Shown piece after piece: positions 17,051 through 25,517 of a DNA stretch of 36,342 bases. Origin of the DNA: an uncultured Alphaproteobacteria bacterium (lineage in GTDB: Bacteria > Pseudomonadota > Alphaproteobacteria > Rhodobacterales > Rhodobacteraceae). The notes beneath the pieces were generated by a model. That model was given only the letters and a program-made list of their open reading frames with translations. It did not search any database and had not been told where the DNA came from. The translations under genes and the position numbers were made by a program. Each line of letters opens with the position of its first letter. Positions within the stretch are counted from its first letter, which is position 1. The stretch spans positions 1 through 36,342 of the forward strand of contig CACBBC010000016.1 in assembly GCA_902537415.1 (NCBI GenBank), read 5' to 3'.

Positions 17051-18103
17051 ATGTCCCACTTCGTGAACAAAGAATACATTATCAATATTATTAAAAAAAT
17101 TGAGGATCCTGGAAATTTTGATCTTATTGGAAAGATCGAATCCATAGATGTCTCTGAACAGGAAGTTAGAATAATTGTAAAATCAGAATTTACAAGCGAT
17201 ACGGAAAAGTTAACGCATCTATGGAAATCTATGATTGAAAAAGATAATAAAATTACAAGTTGTTCTGTAATTTACACTAGGCACAGAACTCCCAACCTAA
17301 AACAAAATATGCCTTCAAAAAATCAACAGTTTTTGAATAAATTTGACTTATCTCACCTAGGAAAAATATTATTTATTGCCTCGGGTAAGGGAGGTGTAGG
17401 AAAATCTACCATATCAAGTAATATAGCTGCACAAATAGCAGAGATGGGTTTTAAAGTGGGACTAATGGATGCAGATATCTATGGGCCGAGTCAGCCAAAA
17501 ATGTTGGGACTAAATAACTCCAAGGTCGAAATAAAAAACAAAAAAATTAGCCCAAAGAAAATAGGCAATTTGAGTATGATGTCCATGGGAATGTTATTCC
17601 CAGAGCATGAGGCCATAGTCTGGCGAGGGCCTATGCTAATGAAGGGGATACAACAATTGCTTCTTGATGTTGCATGGGATAATCAAGATTATTTCATAGT
17701 CGATCTACCCCCAGGAACTGGGGATATACATATAACTCTGGCACAAAAGGTATTAGTATCTGGAGCGATTATAGTATCGACTCCCCAAGATATTTCTTTG
17801 ATCGATGCAAAAAAGGCAATTGCCCTCTATAATAAGACAAATACTAAAATCCTAGGTTTAATCGAGAACATGTCATATTTTGAATGTTCAAATTGTGGAG
17901 AGAAGCATAATATCTTTAGTAGCGGTGGCGTAAAAAAAGTTTCTAACAGTGAAAATCTAGCCCATTTAGGGAGTATACCCCTTTCAAAAGACATAATGGA
18001 ATGCGCGGATAATGGAACGCCTTATGTTTTACACAATCCTGAAGGCAAGGAACTATTCGGTGTGATTGTTAAGAATATTTTAAAGCAATTAAATCACGTT
18101 TAA
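17051..18103 (+). CDS. apbC: Mrp/ApbC-type Fe–S cluster carrier ATPase
   Basis: 350 residues. An N-terminal MIP18/DUF59 domain (about 5–80) is followed by a Mrp/NBP35 P-loop ATPase. The deviant Walker A ASGKGGVGKST is at 110–120, MDADIYGPSQPK at about 139–150, and VDLPPGTGD at about 217. The CxxC that holds a labile Fe–S cluster is in ECSNCG (Cys279, Cys282). It acts in cytoplasmic Fe–S cluster delivery. No clear ribosome-binding site precedes ATG 17051. The stop overlaps the convergent moeA stop by 4 bases. Fe–S supply fits with the neighbouring molybdoenzyme maturation genes, but this gene is common elsewhere too. Confidence 0.93.
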   Translation: MSHFVNKEYIINIIKKIEDPGNFDLIGKIESIDVSEQEVRIIVKSEFTSDTEKLTHLWKSMIEKDNKITSCSVIYTRHRTPNLKQNMPSKNQQFLNKFDLSHLGKILFIASGKGGVGKSTISSNIAAQIAEMGFKVGLMDADIYGPSQPKMLGLNNSKVEIKNKKISPKKIGNLSMMSMGMLFPEHEAIVWRGPMLMKGIQQLLLDVAWDNQDYFIVDLPPGTGDIHITLAQKVLVSGAIIVSTPQDISLIDAKKAIALYNKTNTKILGLIENMSYFECSNCGEKHNIFSSGGVKKVSNSENLAHLGSIPLSKDIMECADNGTPYVLHNPEGKELFGVIVKNILKQLNHV

Positions 18104-19326
18104 AAGAATGATTGATACGGAATAAAGTCTACAAGGTCTCCCTTTTCTATGTTTTGTTCACAGTCACTAAGCTTAATGATGCCGTTTGACCACGATAGAC
18201 TGGAAAGTCTACCCGATCCCTCAAATGGATAAATTGAAACGAACCCATCTTCTTGATTAAGCTTAGCTCTCAAAAACTCTGATCTGCCTGACCTCTTATG
18301 CTTCACAAAATTTGCCTTTGTTTTAAAAGAAAAAGGCTTAAACCAAGATTTTTCTCCCCCAAGTCTACCAAGGGAAGGACGTAATATAATAAGTGCGCAA
18401 ATAAATGCCGCCACTGGGTTTCCTGGTAATCCAAATACATACTTATTTCCTAACTTTGCACAAATAAAAGGCCTTCCAGGTTTAATCGCAATCCTCCAAT
18501 TAATCACTTGCGCCTCTCTATTAAGAAATTGCGCAACAAAATCTTCTTTTCCTGTTGAAACACCACCTGTTGTCACAAAAACATCAACACGCTCCAAATT
18601 ATCATGGATCTTATCTCTCAATAGATCTAAGTTATCTCCCACCGAACCTATACTTACTACAGAATGACCCCAACTTTTTAACACCCTATTTAGTGGAACG
18701 AAATTTGTATCAAATATAAAGCTACTACTACTTTGCCTTTCTATGTTAGACTTGAGCTCATTTCCGGTGGTTATTAGTCCAACTTTTAGTGGTTTGACTA
18801 TTGGTACAGACGAATTTCCTGAGCCAATTAGTGCAGCTAGATCTGTTATTCTTATTTGGTTACCTTTTTTAAATAAAAGATCACCTTTTTTAAAATCCTC
18901 TCCCTGCAATCTTATATTATTTTCTCGAACATCATTCTGGATAAAATAAATCTTTTGATCTTGTTGTTTCGTGTTCTCCTTGAAAATAATTCTGGTTGTT
19001 CCTGATGGTATAGGCGCGCCAGTTAAAATCTTAATTCCCTCGTTTTTTTGTAAAGCGACAGTAGCTTTACAACCTGGTTTCACCAAACCCTCTAAAAGTG
19101 AGAAGTTGTCAATAGTTGCTTTAGTGTCTTCATTTAAGGCAAAACCATCTATAGCTGAATTATCAAAAGGTGGATTGTCATATTTAGCAAAAATATCTTT
19201 TGACAATATTCTGTTGACGCAGTTATCCACTCTAACTCTAGTTTCCCCTGAAACAGCTTTCAATTCAGCCTTCAGATCCAAAAACAACTTACTTAGGGAA
19301 GTTAATTGAAAATTTGTGGAGCTCAC
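18100..19326 (-). CDS. moeA: Molybdopterin molybdotransferase MoeA
   Basis: A 408-residue enzyme that inserts molybdate into adenylated molybdopterin to form Mo-cofactor. Motifs are NPPFDNSAIDGFAL (family NPPFDNSAMDGYA), ILTGAPIPSGTTRIIFKE, TTGNEL, VTTGGVSTGKEDFV and FGLPGNPVAA. The four-domain length is normal. The start is GTG 19326, with AAAGGTG about 9 bases upstream inside the end of mobB; the two genes are 3 bases apart. Part of the minus-strand group fdhD–mobA–mobB–moeA. The moaA–E synthesis genes are not in the window. Confidence 0.93.
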   Translation of the reverse strand: MSSTNFQLTSLSKLFLDLKAELKAVSGETRVRVDNCVNRILSKDIFAKYDNPPFDNSAIDGFALNEDTKATIDNFSLLEGLVKPGCKATVALQKNEGIKILTGAPIPSGTTRIIFKENTKQQDQKIYFIQNDVRENNIRLQGEDFKKGDLLFKKGNQIRITDLAALIGSGNSSVPIVKPLKVGLITTGNELKSNIERQSSSSFIFDTNFVPLNRVLKSWGHSVVSIGSVGDNLDLLRDKIHDNLERVDVFVTTGGVSTGKEDFVAQFLNREAQVINWRIAIKPGRPFICAKLGNKYVFGLPGNPVAAFICALIILRPSLGRLGGEKSWFKPFSFKTKANFVKHKRSGRSEFLRAKLNQEDGFVSIYPFEGSGRLSSLSWSNGIIKLSDCEQNIEKGDLVDFIPYQSFF

Positions 19327-19329
19327 TCT

Positions 19330-19830
19330 TTATTCACCTTTCGCAGTTTTTACTATGAAGTCACAAATCTTCCCAATATTGTCTCTTTCAAATTGTGGTA
19401 ATACTGTATTCTCGATTTTATGTTGATTAAATATCAATCCACATATGGTTTTGTCAGTTTCATATAGTGGCTTTCTCTCGCTAATATTATTAACAACTTC
19501 AACTTTTTTGTGACCGCTAACTTTAAAGCCTTCTACTATAACTATATCAACTGGAATAATTTGTTTTATGAGATAATCGAGACCAGTTTCGTGCTCAGAA
19601 ATTGCTTTAGAAAATTTGATCCATTTTGTATCAGACGCTAGTATTGTCTCTTTCGCACCAGCATTAAAGTGCCTGAAGGAGTCTGTACCCTGCCGATCTA
19701 GTGAAACATTGTGGTGGGAATGCTTAATTGTAGATACCGTTAAATTTCTTAGGTTAAATTCCTTTATCAATTTTTCAATCAAAGTTGTTTTTCCTGTATT
19801 TTTCCAACCAACTACTCCTATAATTTTCAT
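19330..19830 (-). CDS. mobB: Molybdopterin-guanine dinucleotide biosynthesis protein B
   Basis: 166 residues. The N-terminal Walker A VGWKNTGKTTL is followed by STIKHSHHNVSLDRQGTDSFRHFNAGA (read in pieces), which matches the MobB signature (KH.HH....D..GkDS...R.AGA), and IVIVEGFK. MobB is a GTP-binding accessory of MobA in making the guanine-dinucleotide form of Mo-cofactor. ATG 19830 overlaps the mobA stop (19827) by 4 bases, indicating translational coupling. Confidence 0.92.
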   Translation of the reverse strand: MKIIGVVGWKNTGKTTLIEKLIKEFNLRNLTVSTIKHSHHNVSLDRQGTDSFRHFNAGAKETILASDTKWIKFSKAISEHETGLDYLIKQIIPVDIVIVEGFKVSGHKKVEVVNNISERKPLYETDKTICGLIFNQHKIENTVLPQFERDNIGKICDFIVKTAKGE

Positions 19831-20453
19831 TTTTTTATAAGATACTCCTTAAAAATTGTAATATCGTCAGGCGTATTGATATTAAAGAATGGGTCTATCA
19901 AATCGTTTGTAAAACAAACGCTAGAAGTTTTATGTTTTTCACTCCAAAATGTAACCTTTCTTACGCCTCTTTCTAACTCCCTTTTTAGATCATCGTGAAG
20001 ATATGTTTTCCATAAACCAAAAACTGGATGCAAATACTTCCTTTGCTTATGGTCTTTTAATGATGCTGCGAAAACAATGTCTGAATTAGTCTCTTCCATC
20101 TTTTTATATAGTTCTTTTGACAAGTTTTTTGGGAATAATGGTGTGTCAACAGCAACAGTAATAACCTTTTCATAACCTATATCTCCTGCCCACTTCATGG
20201 CAGTCAATATTCCTGCCAAAGGACCGTAGAATCCCCCCAATTGATCATGAAGTATTGGCAAACCGTATCTTTTATATTTCAATGAGTGTGAATTAGTATT
20301 TATAGCCACTCTGCGAGACTGTAACTGAAGCCTTTCTATAGTCATATCCAACAGTGTTTTATCGCCCACTTCGAGAAACGATTTGTCTTTGCGCTTCATT
20401 CTTTGTGAACGCCCTCCTGCTAAAATAACGCTAGGAAGATTAAGATAGCACAT
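19827..20453 (-). CDS. mobA: Molybdenum cofactor guanylyltransferase MobA
   Basis: 208 residues from ATG 20453 (MCYLNLPSVILAGGRSQRM). It adds GMP to Mo-cofactor. The GTP-binding start VILAGGRSQRMKRKDKSFLE is clear; the usual glycine after RM is a lysine here. AVDTPLFP corresponds to the family D-x-P metal-site motif. The frame is open to a GTG at 20510, but the extra 19 residues would overlap fdhD by 34 bases and precede the family N-terminus. An AAGG lies 8 bases before ATG 20453, which supports the shorter form. Confidence 0.9.
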   Translation of the reverse strand: MCYLNLPSVILAGGRSQRMKRKDKSFLEVGDKTLLDMTIERLQLQSRRVAINTNSHSLKYKRYGLPILHDQLGGFYGPLAGILTAMKWAGDIGYEKVITVAVDTPLFPKNLSKELYKKMEETNSDIVFAASLKDHKQRKYLHPVFGLWKTYLHDDLKRELERGVRKVTFWSEKHKTSSVCFTNDLIDPFFNINTPDDITIFKEYLIKK

Positions 20454-20476
20454 AACGTTAACCTTATTTCTAAATG

Positions 20477-21334
20477 TTAAAGCAAAACTCTTTCGAACCC
20501 ACTTACACACATAAATCTTTTTCCCTTGAACCTCCCAATCATCGAAAGGTTAAACTTTCTTGCGAGATGCACCGCAGACTTAGTAAAACCAGAGCGCGAG
20601 ACTAATATTGGCACCCCCATACTTATCGCTTTTAATACCATTTCAGATGTAAGTCGACCTGTTGTATATAAAATCTTATCAGTTGGATCAATTTCTTCTT
20701 GCACAATCCACCCGCTTATTTTGTCAATAGCATTATGCCTGCCAACATCCTCCATATATACTAAAATTCGATCTCTTTCACAAAGCACACTTCCATGGAT
20801 CGCGCCAGCCTCCAGATATAAACTGGGCAGGCCTATAATTTCTTTTACTAAGGCTCTGATGTCATTTATTGAATATTTTTTTAAGTTTTGTTTAGAGATC
20901 GGTTTGATCTTATTATACATATCTCCGAACACTGTTCCCATCGCACAGCCAGATGTTTTAATTTTCTTGACATTTTGAGCCTCAAAGAAAGTTTGTTTGT
21001 ATGTTCTTACAACAACAGCTGAAAGCTCCTCGTTAAATTCAACTTCTTTGATTTCGGCTTTTGAACTAATTATATTTTGATTAAACAAAAAACCAACAGC
21101 CAAATACTCGGGGTAATCACATACTGTTAAGGCTGTAAGTACTTCCTGAGAATTAAGATAAATAGTTAATATTTTTTCATCGATTAAATTGATGTACTTT
21201 ACCTTATTCTCTTCATTAAAAACTCTTACCTTTGAAACTAACTTAGGAATATTTTCCTCCGGCGTTAAAAAATTGACTTTCTTTTGATATTTGTCCATAT
21301 ATGAATACTTGTTTATCTCTACAACATTGTCCAT
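20477..21334 (-). CDS. fdhD: FdhD sulfurtransferase for formate dehydrogenase maturation
   Basis: 285 residues from ATG 21334. FdhD passes sulfur from a cysteine desulfurase to the Mo-bis-MGD cofactor of formate dehydrogenase. Family segments: ALTVCDYPEYLAVGFLFNQ, AGAIHGSVLC, YMEDVGRHNAIDKISG, TTGRLTSEMV and VPILVSRSG. The catalytic loop reads TSGCAMGTVFG: Cys130 is present, but the second cysteine of the CxxC found in E. coli FdhD is not. E. coli data give most weight to the first cysteine. First gene of the moco group and divergent from a TusA-like gene 24 bases away. No formate dehydrogenase subunit gene is in the window. Confidence 0.93.
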   Translation of the reverse strand: MDNVVEINKYSYMDKYQKKVNFLTPEENIPKLVSKVRVFNEENKVKYINLIDEKILTIYLNSQEVLTALTVCDYPEYLAVGFLFNQNIISSKAEIKEVEFNEELSAVVVRTYKQTFFEAQNVKKIKTSGCAMGTVFGDMYNKIKPISKQNLKKYSINDIRALVKEIIGLPSLYLEAGAIHGSVLCERDRILVYMEDVGRHNAIDKISGWIVQEEIDPTDKILYTTGRLTSEMVLKAISMGVPILVSRSGFTKSAVHLARKFNLSMIGRFKGKRFMCVSGFERVLL

Positions 21335-21358
21335 CAAATTGTGTTATCTAGGTCATTT

Positions 21359-21610
21359 ATGAAAAGCCAGAAAAAGTATTCACTCGTTATCAATACTACC
21401 GGACTAAGGTGTCCCCTACCTTTATTAAAGGTTCAAAAAAACATTTATTCGCTTAAAAAAAATCGTGAGGCACTTATCATCACTGATGATCCGATGGCAG
21501 AAATAGACCTAAAGCATTTCTGTTCAAATAATAATTATTTACTAAAAGAGATAAAAAAAAATAATCGGGACGGTGATGCACAATTCTTTTCAATAAAAAA
21601 GTATCAATAA
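21359..21610 (+). CDS. tusA: TusA/SirA-family sulfur carrier
   Basis: 83 residues from ATG 21359. The family core NTTGLRCPLPLLKVQK has the active cysteine in CPLP, and TDDPMAEIDLKHFC fits the alpha/beta fold. TusA proteins carry persulfide sulfur, for example to tRNA thiolation or toward Mo-cofactor synthesis. The frame is also open to a GTG at 21341, but only ATG 21359 has a purine-rich AGG upstream. It starts 24 bases from fdhD on the other strand. The position suggests a role as sulfur donor in the same pathway; this is inference. Confidence 0.88.
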   Translation: MKSQKKYSLVINTTGLRCPLPLLKVQKNIYSLKKNREALIITDDPMAEIDLKHFCSNNNYLLKEIKKNNRDGDAQFFSIKKYQ

Positions 21611-21667
21611 ATATGATAAGCAATTAAATTTACTAGTTAATTTATAACAATAAAAGAAAGGTTTTTC

Positions 21668-22657
21668 GTGTTTAGATTTTTCACAACAAGAAAATGGGCT
21701 TTGTGGGCTTGGTTAGGCTCTGCATTAATTTTATCATCACTTTGGATCCAAGTAGAGATTGATGTTAAGATCAATGAATGGTTTGGCGAATTCTATGATA
21801 TGATTCAGAAAGCCTTAGCGACACCCAATGCTGTAACTATAGAAGAGTATTGGGCTAGCTTGTTTAGTTTTATATATCTAGCAGGCATATACGTAGCTAT
21901 TGCAGTTGCAGTGAGTTTTTTTACAGCACATTTTTTGTTTAGATGGCGTACTGCTATGGTAGAGTGGTACCATTCAGTATATGACCAGGCACGTACTATT
22001 GAGGGTGCCGCTCAGCGTGTACAAGAAGATACAATTAAGTTTTCAAGAATAATGGAAGGACTTGGTACAAGTTTCATCGAAAGTATCATGGTGCTTGTTC
22101 AGTTTATTCCAATCTTATTTGGACTGTCAGTTGGTATACCAATATTCTTTTTTGGAGATTGGCAATACGGATTAATTACTGGGGCAATTGTTTGGTCGGT
22201 AGGGGGAACTTTGTTCTTAATTGCTTTGGGTTGGTTGCTCAGACTGGTAGGAGTTGAATATGACTTACAAAAAAAAGAGGCTGCTTATAGAAAAATATTA
22301 GTTATCGCTGAAGACGATGAAACCATAAGACCAAAGACAATAGAGGAACTATTTGACGGTGTAAGAGGCATTCATTTTAAATCATATCTGCGCTATCTAT
22401 ATTTTAATGTAGGCAGAATTGCATATTTGCAAGCAAACGTATTAAGTGCCTACGTATTTCTTGCGCCAGCCATTGTGGCGGGAGTTGTTACGTTAGGGGT
22501 AATGCAACAAATAATTAGAGCATTTGGAAGAGTTGAGGGTTCAATGCAGTACTTACTGAAAGCATGGCCAACTATTATCGAACTCTTAAGTGTTTATAAG
22601 CGACTGAGAGAGTTCGAAAGTCAAATTAAAGCGACCGTCCCAATTAGCTCCAATTAA
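21668..22657 (+). CDS. SbmA/BacA-family peptide transporter, N-terminally short
   Basis: 329 residues with at least five membrane segments. The sequence follows E. coli SbmA closely from its third transmembrane region on: NEWFGEFYDMIQKALATPN, FRWRTAMVEWYH, IEGAAQRVQEDTIKF, EAAYRK, AGVVTLGVM and the end ELLSVYKRLREFE. SbmA/BacA proteins are proton-driven importers of peptides such as microcins and proline-rich antimicrobial peptides, and BacA is needed for symbiosis in rhizobia. SbmA is 406 residues; about 80 N-terminal residues (two helices) are missing here. The GTG start at 21668 has AAAGAAAGG about 7 bases upstream. In-frame stops lie just above, so this is a genuine short form or an old deletion. 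Monocistronic, ending at the terminator at 22735. Confidence 0.88.
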   Translation: MFRFFTTRKWALWAWLGSALILSSLWIQVEIDVKINEWFGEFYDMIQKALATPNAVTIEEYWASLFSFIYLAGIYVAIAVAVSFFTAHFLFRWRTAMVEWYHSVYDQARTIEGAAQRVQEDTIKFSRIMEGLGTSFIESIMVLVQFIPILFGLSVGIPIFFFGDWQYGLITGAIVWSVGGTLFLIALGWLLRLVGVEYDLQKKEAAYRKILVIAEDDETIRPKTIEELFDGVRGIHFKSYLRYLYFNVGRIAYLQANVLSAYVFLAPAIVAGVVTLGVMQQIIRAFGRVEGSMQYLLKAWPTIIELLSVYKRLREFESQIKATVPISSN

Positions 22658-22734
22658 GGCAAAATAAAATACATTTTTCTATAAGATGAAAATAGAAAGA
22701 GGTGGAATTTAGGGCTACCCAAAAATAAAATAAA

Positions 22735-22776
22735 AGCGGTTTTGTGCAATTTCCGACACAAGACCGCTATTATTTT
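22735..22776. terminator. Bidirectional intrinsic terminator
   Basis: A 12-bp inverted repeat: AGCGGTTTTGTG (22735–22746) and CACAAGACCGCT (22757–22768), with one G-T pair and a 10-base loop. It is followed on plus by ATTATTTTT. On the minus side the A-rich stretch AAAATAAAATAAA gives a U-run. It sits between the convergent sbmA-like gene and the lipoprotein gene. Confidence 0.82.
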
Positions 22777-23171
22777 TAATAATGAATGTGGAACGGCTTT
22801 TTCTTGCAGAGATAGATTTTACCAACTAAGCCTGATGAGGTTGCACTTTCTGCCCATCCGATTATAGAAATGGCATTTCCTCCCACCAAAAGAGCCCTAT
22901 TTCTGAGACCTATTATCGCTTCAGAATAATTTATATTGGAGGCATATGACAGTTTTATAACCTCAGTACAGCTTCTTTCATCGCGTAAAAGTCTGTCTGG
23001 ATGTAATGAAACATATTTAATGCCCTTAACGGGCGTTACTCCGGTGCCTGCCTGACCTGTGGCTGACGAAACTACGCTTTCGCCTATCGAGGCTGTTGTT
23101 AATCCGTAAGGATTGGTTCCCTGACATGCAGTCAAAATTAAACCAAAAACGATTAATACTAATATACGCAT
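22776..23171 (-). CDS. Small lipoprotein, RcsF/DUF4156-like
   Basis: 131 residues. A signal sequence with lipobox LTAC (Cys16) predicts an outer- or inner-membrane lipoprotein. The second half has RSCTEVIKLSYASNINYSEA, LRNRALLVGGNAISIIGW and GKIYLC. This spacing of cysteines and the LRNRA...GGNA helix resembles RcsF and DUF4156 lipoproteins. RcsF is an envelope stress sensor; that role is not implied here. The stop overlaps the T-run of the terminator. The nearest upstream gene is 177 bases away, so it is probably its own transcript. Confidence 0.7.
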   Translation of the reverse strand: MRILVLIVFGLILTACQGTNPYGLTTASIGESVVSSATGQAGTGVTPVKGIKYVSLHPDRLLRDERSCTEVIKLSYASNINYSEAIIGLRNRALLVGGNAISIIGWAESATSSGLVGKIYLCKKKPFHIHY

Positions 23172-23348
23172 AAGATACTCTCCTTCAACTTACCCATAGA
23201 CGTTTACGACTTAAGAAAAATTTTATTAGTAACTTTTTTGACTTCTAAAAATTGTTGCAAAATTACTACAAAATTAATTCTCAAAAGAGCTCTTCTATCC
23301 AGGCAAACACTTTTTGAAAAATATACCTAAGAAGCAATTGAATAATAA
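23172..23348. other. Intergenic gap, nothing recognised
   Basis: 177 AT-rich bases between two minus-strand genes. It should contain the promoter of the lipoprotein gene. I found no convincing hairpin, operator or coding frame. Confidence 0.4.
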
Positions 23349-23660
23349 TTAGTGAAAAGTTCTAGACGTTTCTTGCTTGTTTGTTGAAAAAAGATCATCA
23401 GCGATATCGAATACATCATTTTGATCGTTGATGGGCTGTTTTTGGTTATCAAAAACATTTTCCATTTGTAGTGAGATATTAGTTAAGAAAATGCTAGCTT
23501 TTTCCAAACATTCTATAAGGTCTGAGTCACTTTGCGCTTCCATATAGTCTAAGACTGCGTTAGCAACTCTACTTTTGAATATTTCAATGTCTTTCGTTAC
23601 ATGATCTCCTGAAGCCAACACGTTAGTGTTCATAATAATTTTATTGCTATTTTTTTTCAT
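23349..23660 (-). CDS. Unknown 103-residue protein
   Basis: Cytoplasmic, acidic, mostly helical by eye, with no signal or membrane segment. Residues 25–65 (IEIFKSRVANAVLDYMEAQS and after) look like a small helical bundle. The C-terminus is polar and low-complexity (NDQNDVFDIADDLFSTNKQ). I do not recognise the family. It is divergent from fliL, 130 bases away, so it may belong to the flagellar set; no sigma-54 site was found in front of it. Confidence 0.6.
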   Translation of the reverse strand: MKKNSNKIIMNTNVLASGDHVTKDIEIFKSRVANAVLDYMEAQSDSDLIECLEKASIFLTNISLQMENVFDNQKQPINDQNDVFDIADDLFSTNKQETSRTFH

Positions 23661-23790
23661 AAATTTTACTCAACGTTGCTTTACACAATTTATAAAACGA
23701 CGAATTCTTTGATAATTTAGGAAATAAACTTTTTTTCATGACAGTCGTTTATTTTTGGCAGATCATTAAACACAATAGTATGTTTTGCAC

Positions 23791-24429
23791 ATGGAAGACG
23801 ATTTAGACAATACAGAAACTAAGACAGAAGAAGCCCCCAAGCCAAAAAAAAGAAAGAAGCTGATAATACCATGGAAATTGTTAGCTCTTTATATTCTACC
23901 AGCTGCTGTCGTTTTTATAATTTTCATTGTAATGCACAACTCTTTGGTACAGCCACCTCTCTCTAGGGAAGAAATTATGGTTCTTATAAATGATAGAAAT
24001 GAAGAAGAGCACTCTGAGGGCAATTCTGACAAAGAAATTGAGCCAGCTAAAACCACCGAGAAGGAAATCCAACAGGGTTCAGATATTCCATTTATTGGGC
24101 CTCAACATTATTATCATTCTTTTACGGGCGCTTTAGCAACGGACTTAAAAAATGACTCTGGCATATTAACAATCGAATTAGCCGTTTCAATATTTATGGG
24201 AAAATTGAATGCCGAAACATATTTTGAAAGCTTCAAGAATTTTGAACCGGCTTTAAGGTCTGCAGTTTTAGCTTTAATGAGAACAAAAACAAAGGCACAA
24301 CTTGATACGAATCAAGGCAAAGAAGCACTAAGGCTAGAGATTCTTAAGACAATTAATGATGAATTGATAAAGCTTGGTGCAAAACCTGAGATACAAACTG
24401 TTCAACTAACAAAACTATTATTGATTTAA
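23791..24429 (+). CDS. fliL: Flagellar basal-body protein FliL
   Basis: 212 residues from ATG 23791 (a TTG two codons upstream is not needed). Lys-rich N-terminus, one membrane segment (about 29–47), an acidic linker, then a periplasmic FliL domain (about 95–212). The domain contains FIGPQHYYHSFTGALATDL, then LTIELAVSIFMGKLNAETYF and ALMRTKTKAQLDTNQGKEAL. FliL forms rings around stator units and raises torque. In many alphaproteobacteria fliL is followed by fliM; here a small unknown gene follows instead, and no motor or stator genes are in the window. Confidence 0.85.
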   Translation: MEDDLDNTETKTEEAPKPKKRKKLIIPWKLLALYILPAAVVFIIFIVMHNSLVQPPLSREEIMVLINDRNEEEHSEGNSDKEIEPAKTTEKEIQQGSDIPFIGPQHYYHSFTGALATDLKNDSGILTIELAVSIFMGKLNAETYFESFKNFEPALRSAVLALMRTKTKAQLDTNQGKEALRLEILKTINDELIKLGAKPEIQTVQLTKLLLI

Positions 24430-24440
24430 GGATTTTAAAA

Positions 24441-24680
24441 ATGGAGTTAAAGGAAACAAACCATTTACTTAGATCGGTAGATAAAAATGTAGTAAAGCCA
24501 TCAGAAAGAGATAATTCTGATAGGCAAAGCATCTATGATATGTTTTTCATTGTAGAAAAAGATGAGGCTGATAATAGCATTAACAGTAAAACTTCTGATG
24601 TCGATAACGAAGAACGAAAGTTTGGCGATGTTTCCACTTTGGATTGGCTTCAAACCTGGCGATCAACTAAAATAAGTTAA
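24441..24680 (+). CDS. Small unknown protein after fliL
   Basis: 79 residues, acidic and probably largely disordered (DKNVVKPSERDNSDRQSIYD, then VEKDEADNS). It ends in STLDWLQTWRSTKIS, whose tryptophans suggest a short binding motif. An AAGGA precedes ATG 24441, and the gap to fliL is 11 bases, so it is in the fliL transcript. No family recognised. It overlaps the next minus-strand gene by 4 bases at the 3' ends. Confidence 0.55.
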   Translation: MELKETNHLLRSVDKNVVKPSERDNSDRQSIYDMFFIVEKDEADNSINSKTSDVDNEERKFGDVSTLDWLQTWRSTKIS

Positions 24681-24868
24681 GCTTCCTCTTCAGATCCAGG
24701 AAGATAACCTTTGCCCTGAATTGCCTTTGCTCCCATTTTTTTCTCTAAATCTGGATTACCAGTTACAAAATCTGAGAGCCTTTCGTTAACTATCTTTTCC
24801 GCTTCTTCTAAGCTGTCAGCCTCAACTTCAGCAATACCATCAATTACCCAGTGAACTTTAACTTTCAT
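24677..24868 (-). CDS. Small unknown acidic protein (63 residues)
   Basis: Begins KVKVHWVIDGIAEVEADSLE and continues EEAEKIVNERL, a beta-strand–strand–helix pattern seen in several small DUF proteins. It ends YLPGSEEEA. No signal peptide. It overlaps the end of the Sel1-like gene by 11 bases and is the last gene of the NHLP-like–Sel1-like unit. Function unknown. Confidence 0.68.
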   Translation of the reverse strand: MKVKVHWVIDGIAEVEADSLEEAEKIVNERLSDFVTGNPDLEKKMGAKAIQGKGYLPGSEEEA

Positions 24869-25517
24869 AGTCTTGTTCCATAGTTACTATTTTCTTTTCA
24901 TTTTCTATTACTTTGTTCTCAGTAAACTCTTCATACCGCTTTCTGGAAGCCGATTGCACTTTGACGATGGTATCAGGTTCCAGTTCTTTTTCAACTTTAT
25001 CCCTAATATCACCTGAATTCTCGACTCCTATAGCGCTCGCTACATTATACCATAGATAAGCATTTTCAAAATCTTGCTCATCTAGGATAAGTAGATAAAA
25101 ATCGCCTAATTCTGTCAATACCGCTCTATCTTTATTATCAAAGCGTACTAATAAGTGTTCCAGGACTTTTTCTCTAACATCCTTTAATACCTTTTCTGGA
25201 ACTATGTCTTTTAGATCCTCAGTGAGCTCTTCTGCCTTTTCTATTTTTCCAAGGTGGGCTAGAAATGCCCAAAAGAGTGCCTCGCTGTAATTCTTTGTAA
25301 TACCTTTGCCACCATTTATCAAAAACGCCAAGTTATACTGCGCATCATGCTCGTTATTTCTGGCCAACTTTTCAAAGATTGAGACTGCTTTAGCGTATCG
25401 CTTCTCCTTCACAAAATCTGTGGCCATTTTGAAAAGTCGGTCTGATTCTGTAATCTGAGCAAAAGAAGCAGAGAAAAAAAAGATCGTCAAAAAGCTGTAA
25501 AAACATATATGTCGCAT
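24858..25517 (-). CDS. Exported Sel1/TPR-like repeat protein
   Basis: 219 residues with a signal peptide (about 1–20, cleavage near SFAQ). It has TPR/Sel1-like helical repeats: KMATDFVKEKRYAKAVSIFE, then AQYNLAFLINGGKGITKNYS and EALFWAFLAHLG, and a second unit ENAYLWYNVASAIGV (about 150–165). The tail is charged. Periplasmic location is likely. Sel1-type proteins are adaptors. The ATG directly follows the stop of the NHLP-like gene (TAG-ATG), so the two are translated together. Role in flagellar function not known. Confidence 0.78.
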   Translation of the reverse strand: MRHICFYSFLTIFFFSASFAQITESDRLFKMATDFVKEKRYAKAVSIFEKLARNNEHDAQYNLAFLINGGKGITKNYSEALFWAFLAHLGKIEKAEELTEDLKDIVPEKVLKDVREKVLEHLLVRFDNKDRAVLTELGDFYLLILDEQDFENAYLWYNVASAIGVENSGDIRDKVEKELEPDTIVKVQSASRKRYEEFTENKVIENEKKIVTMEQDYES

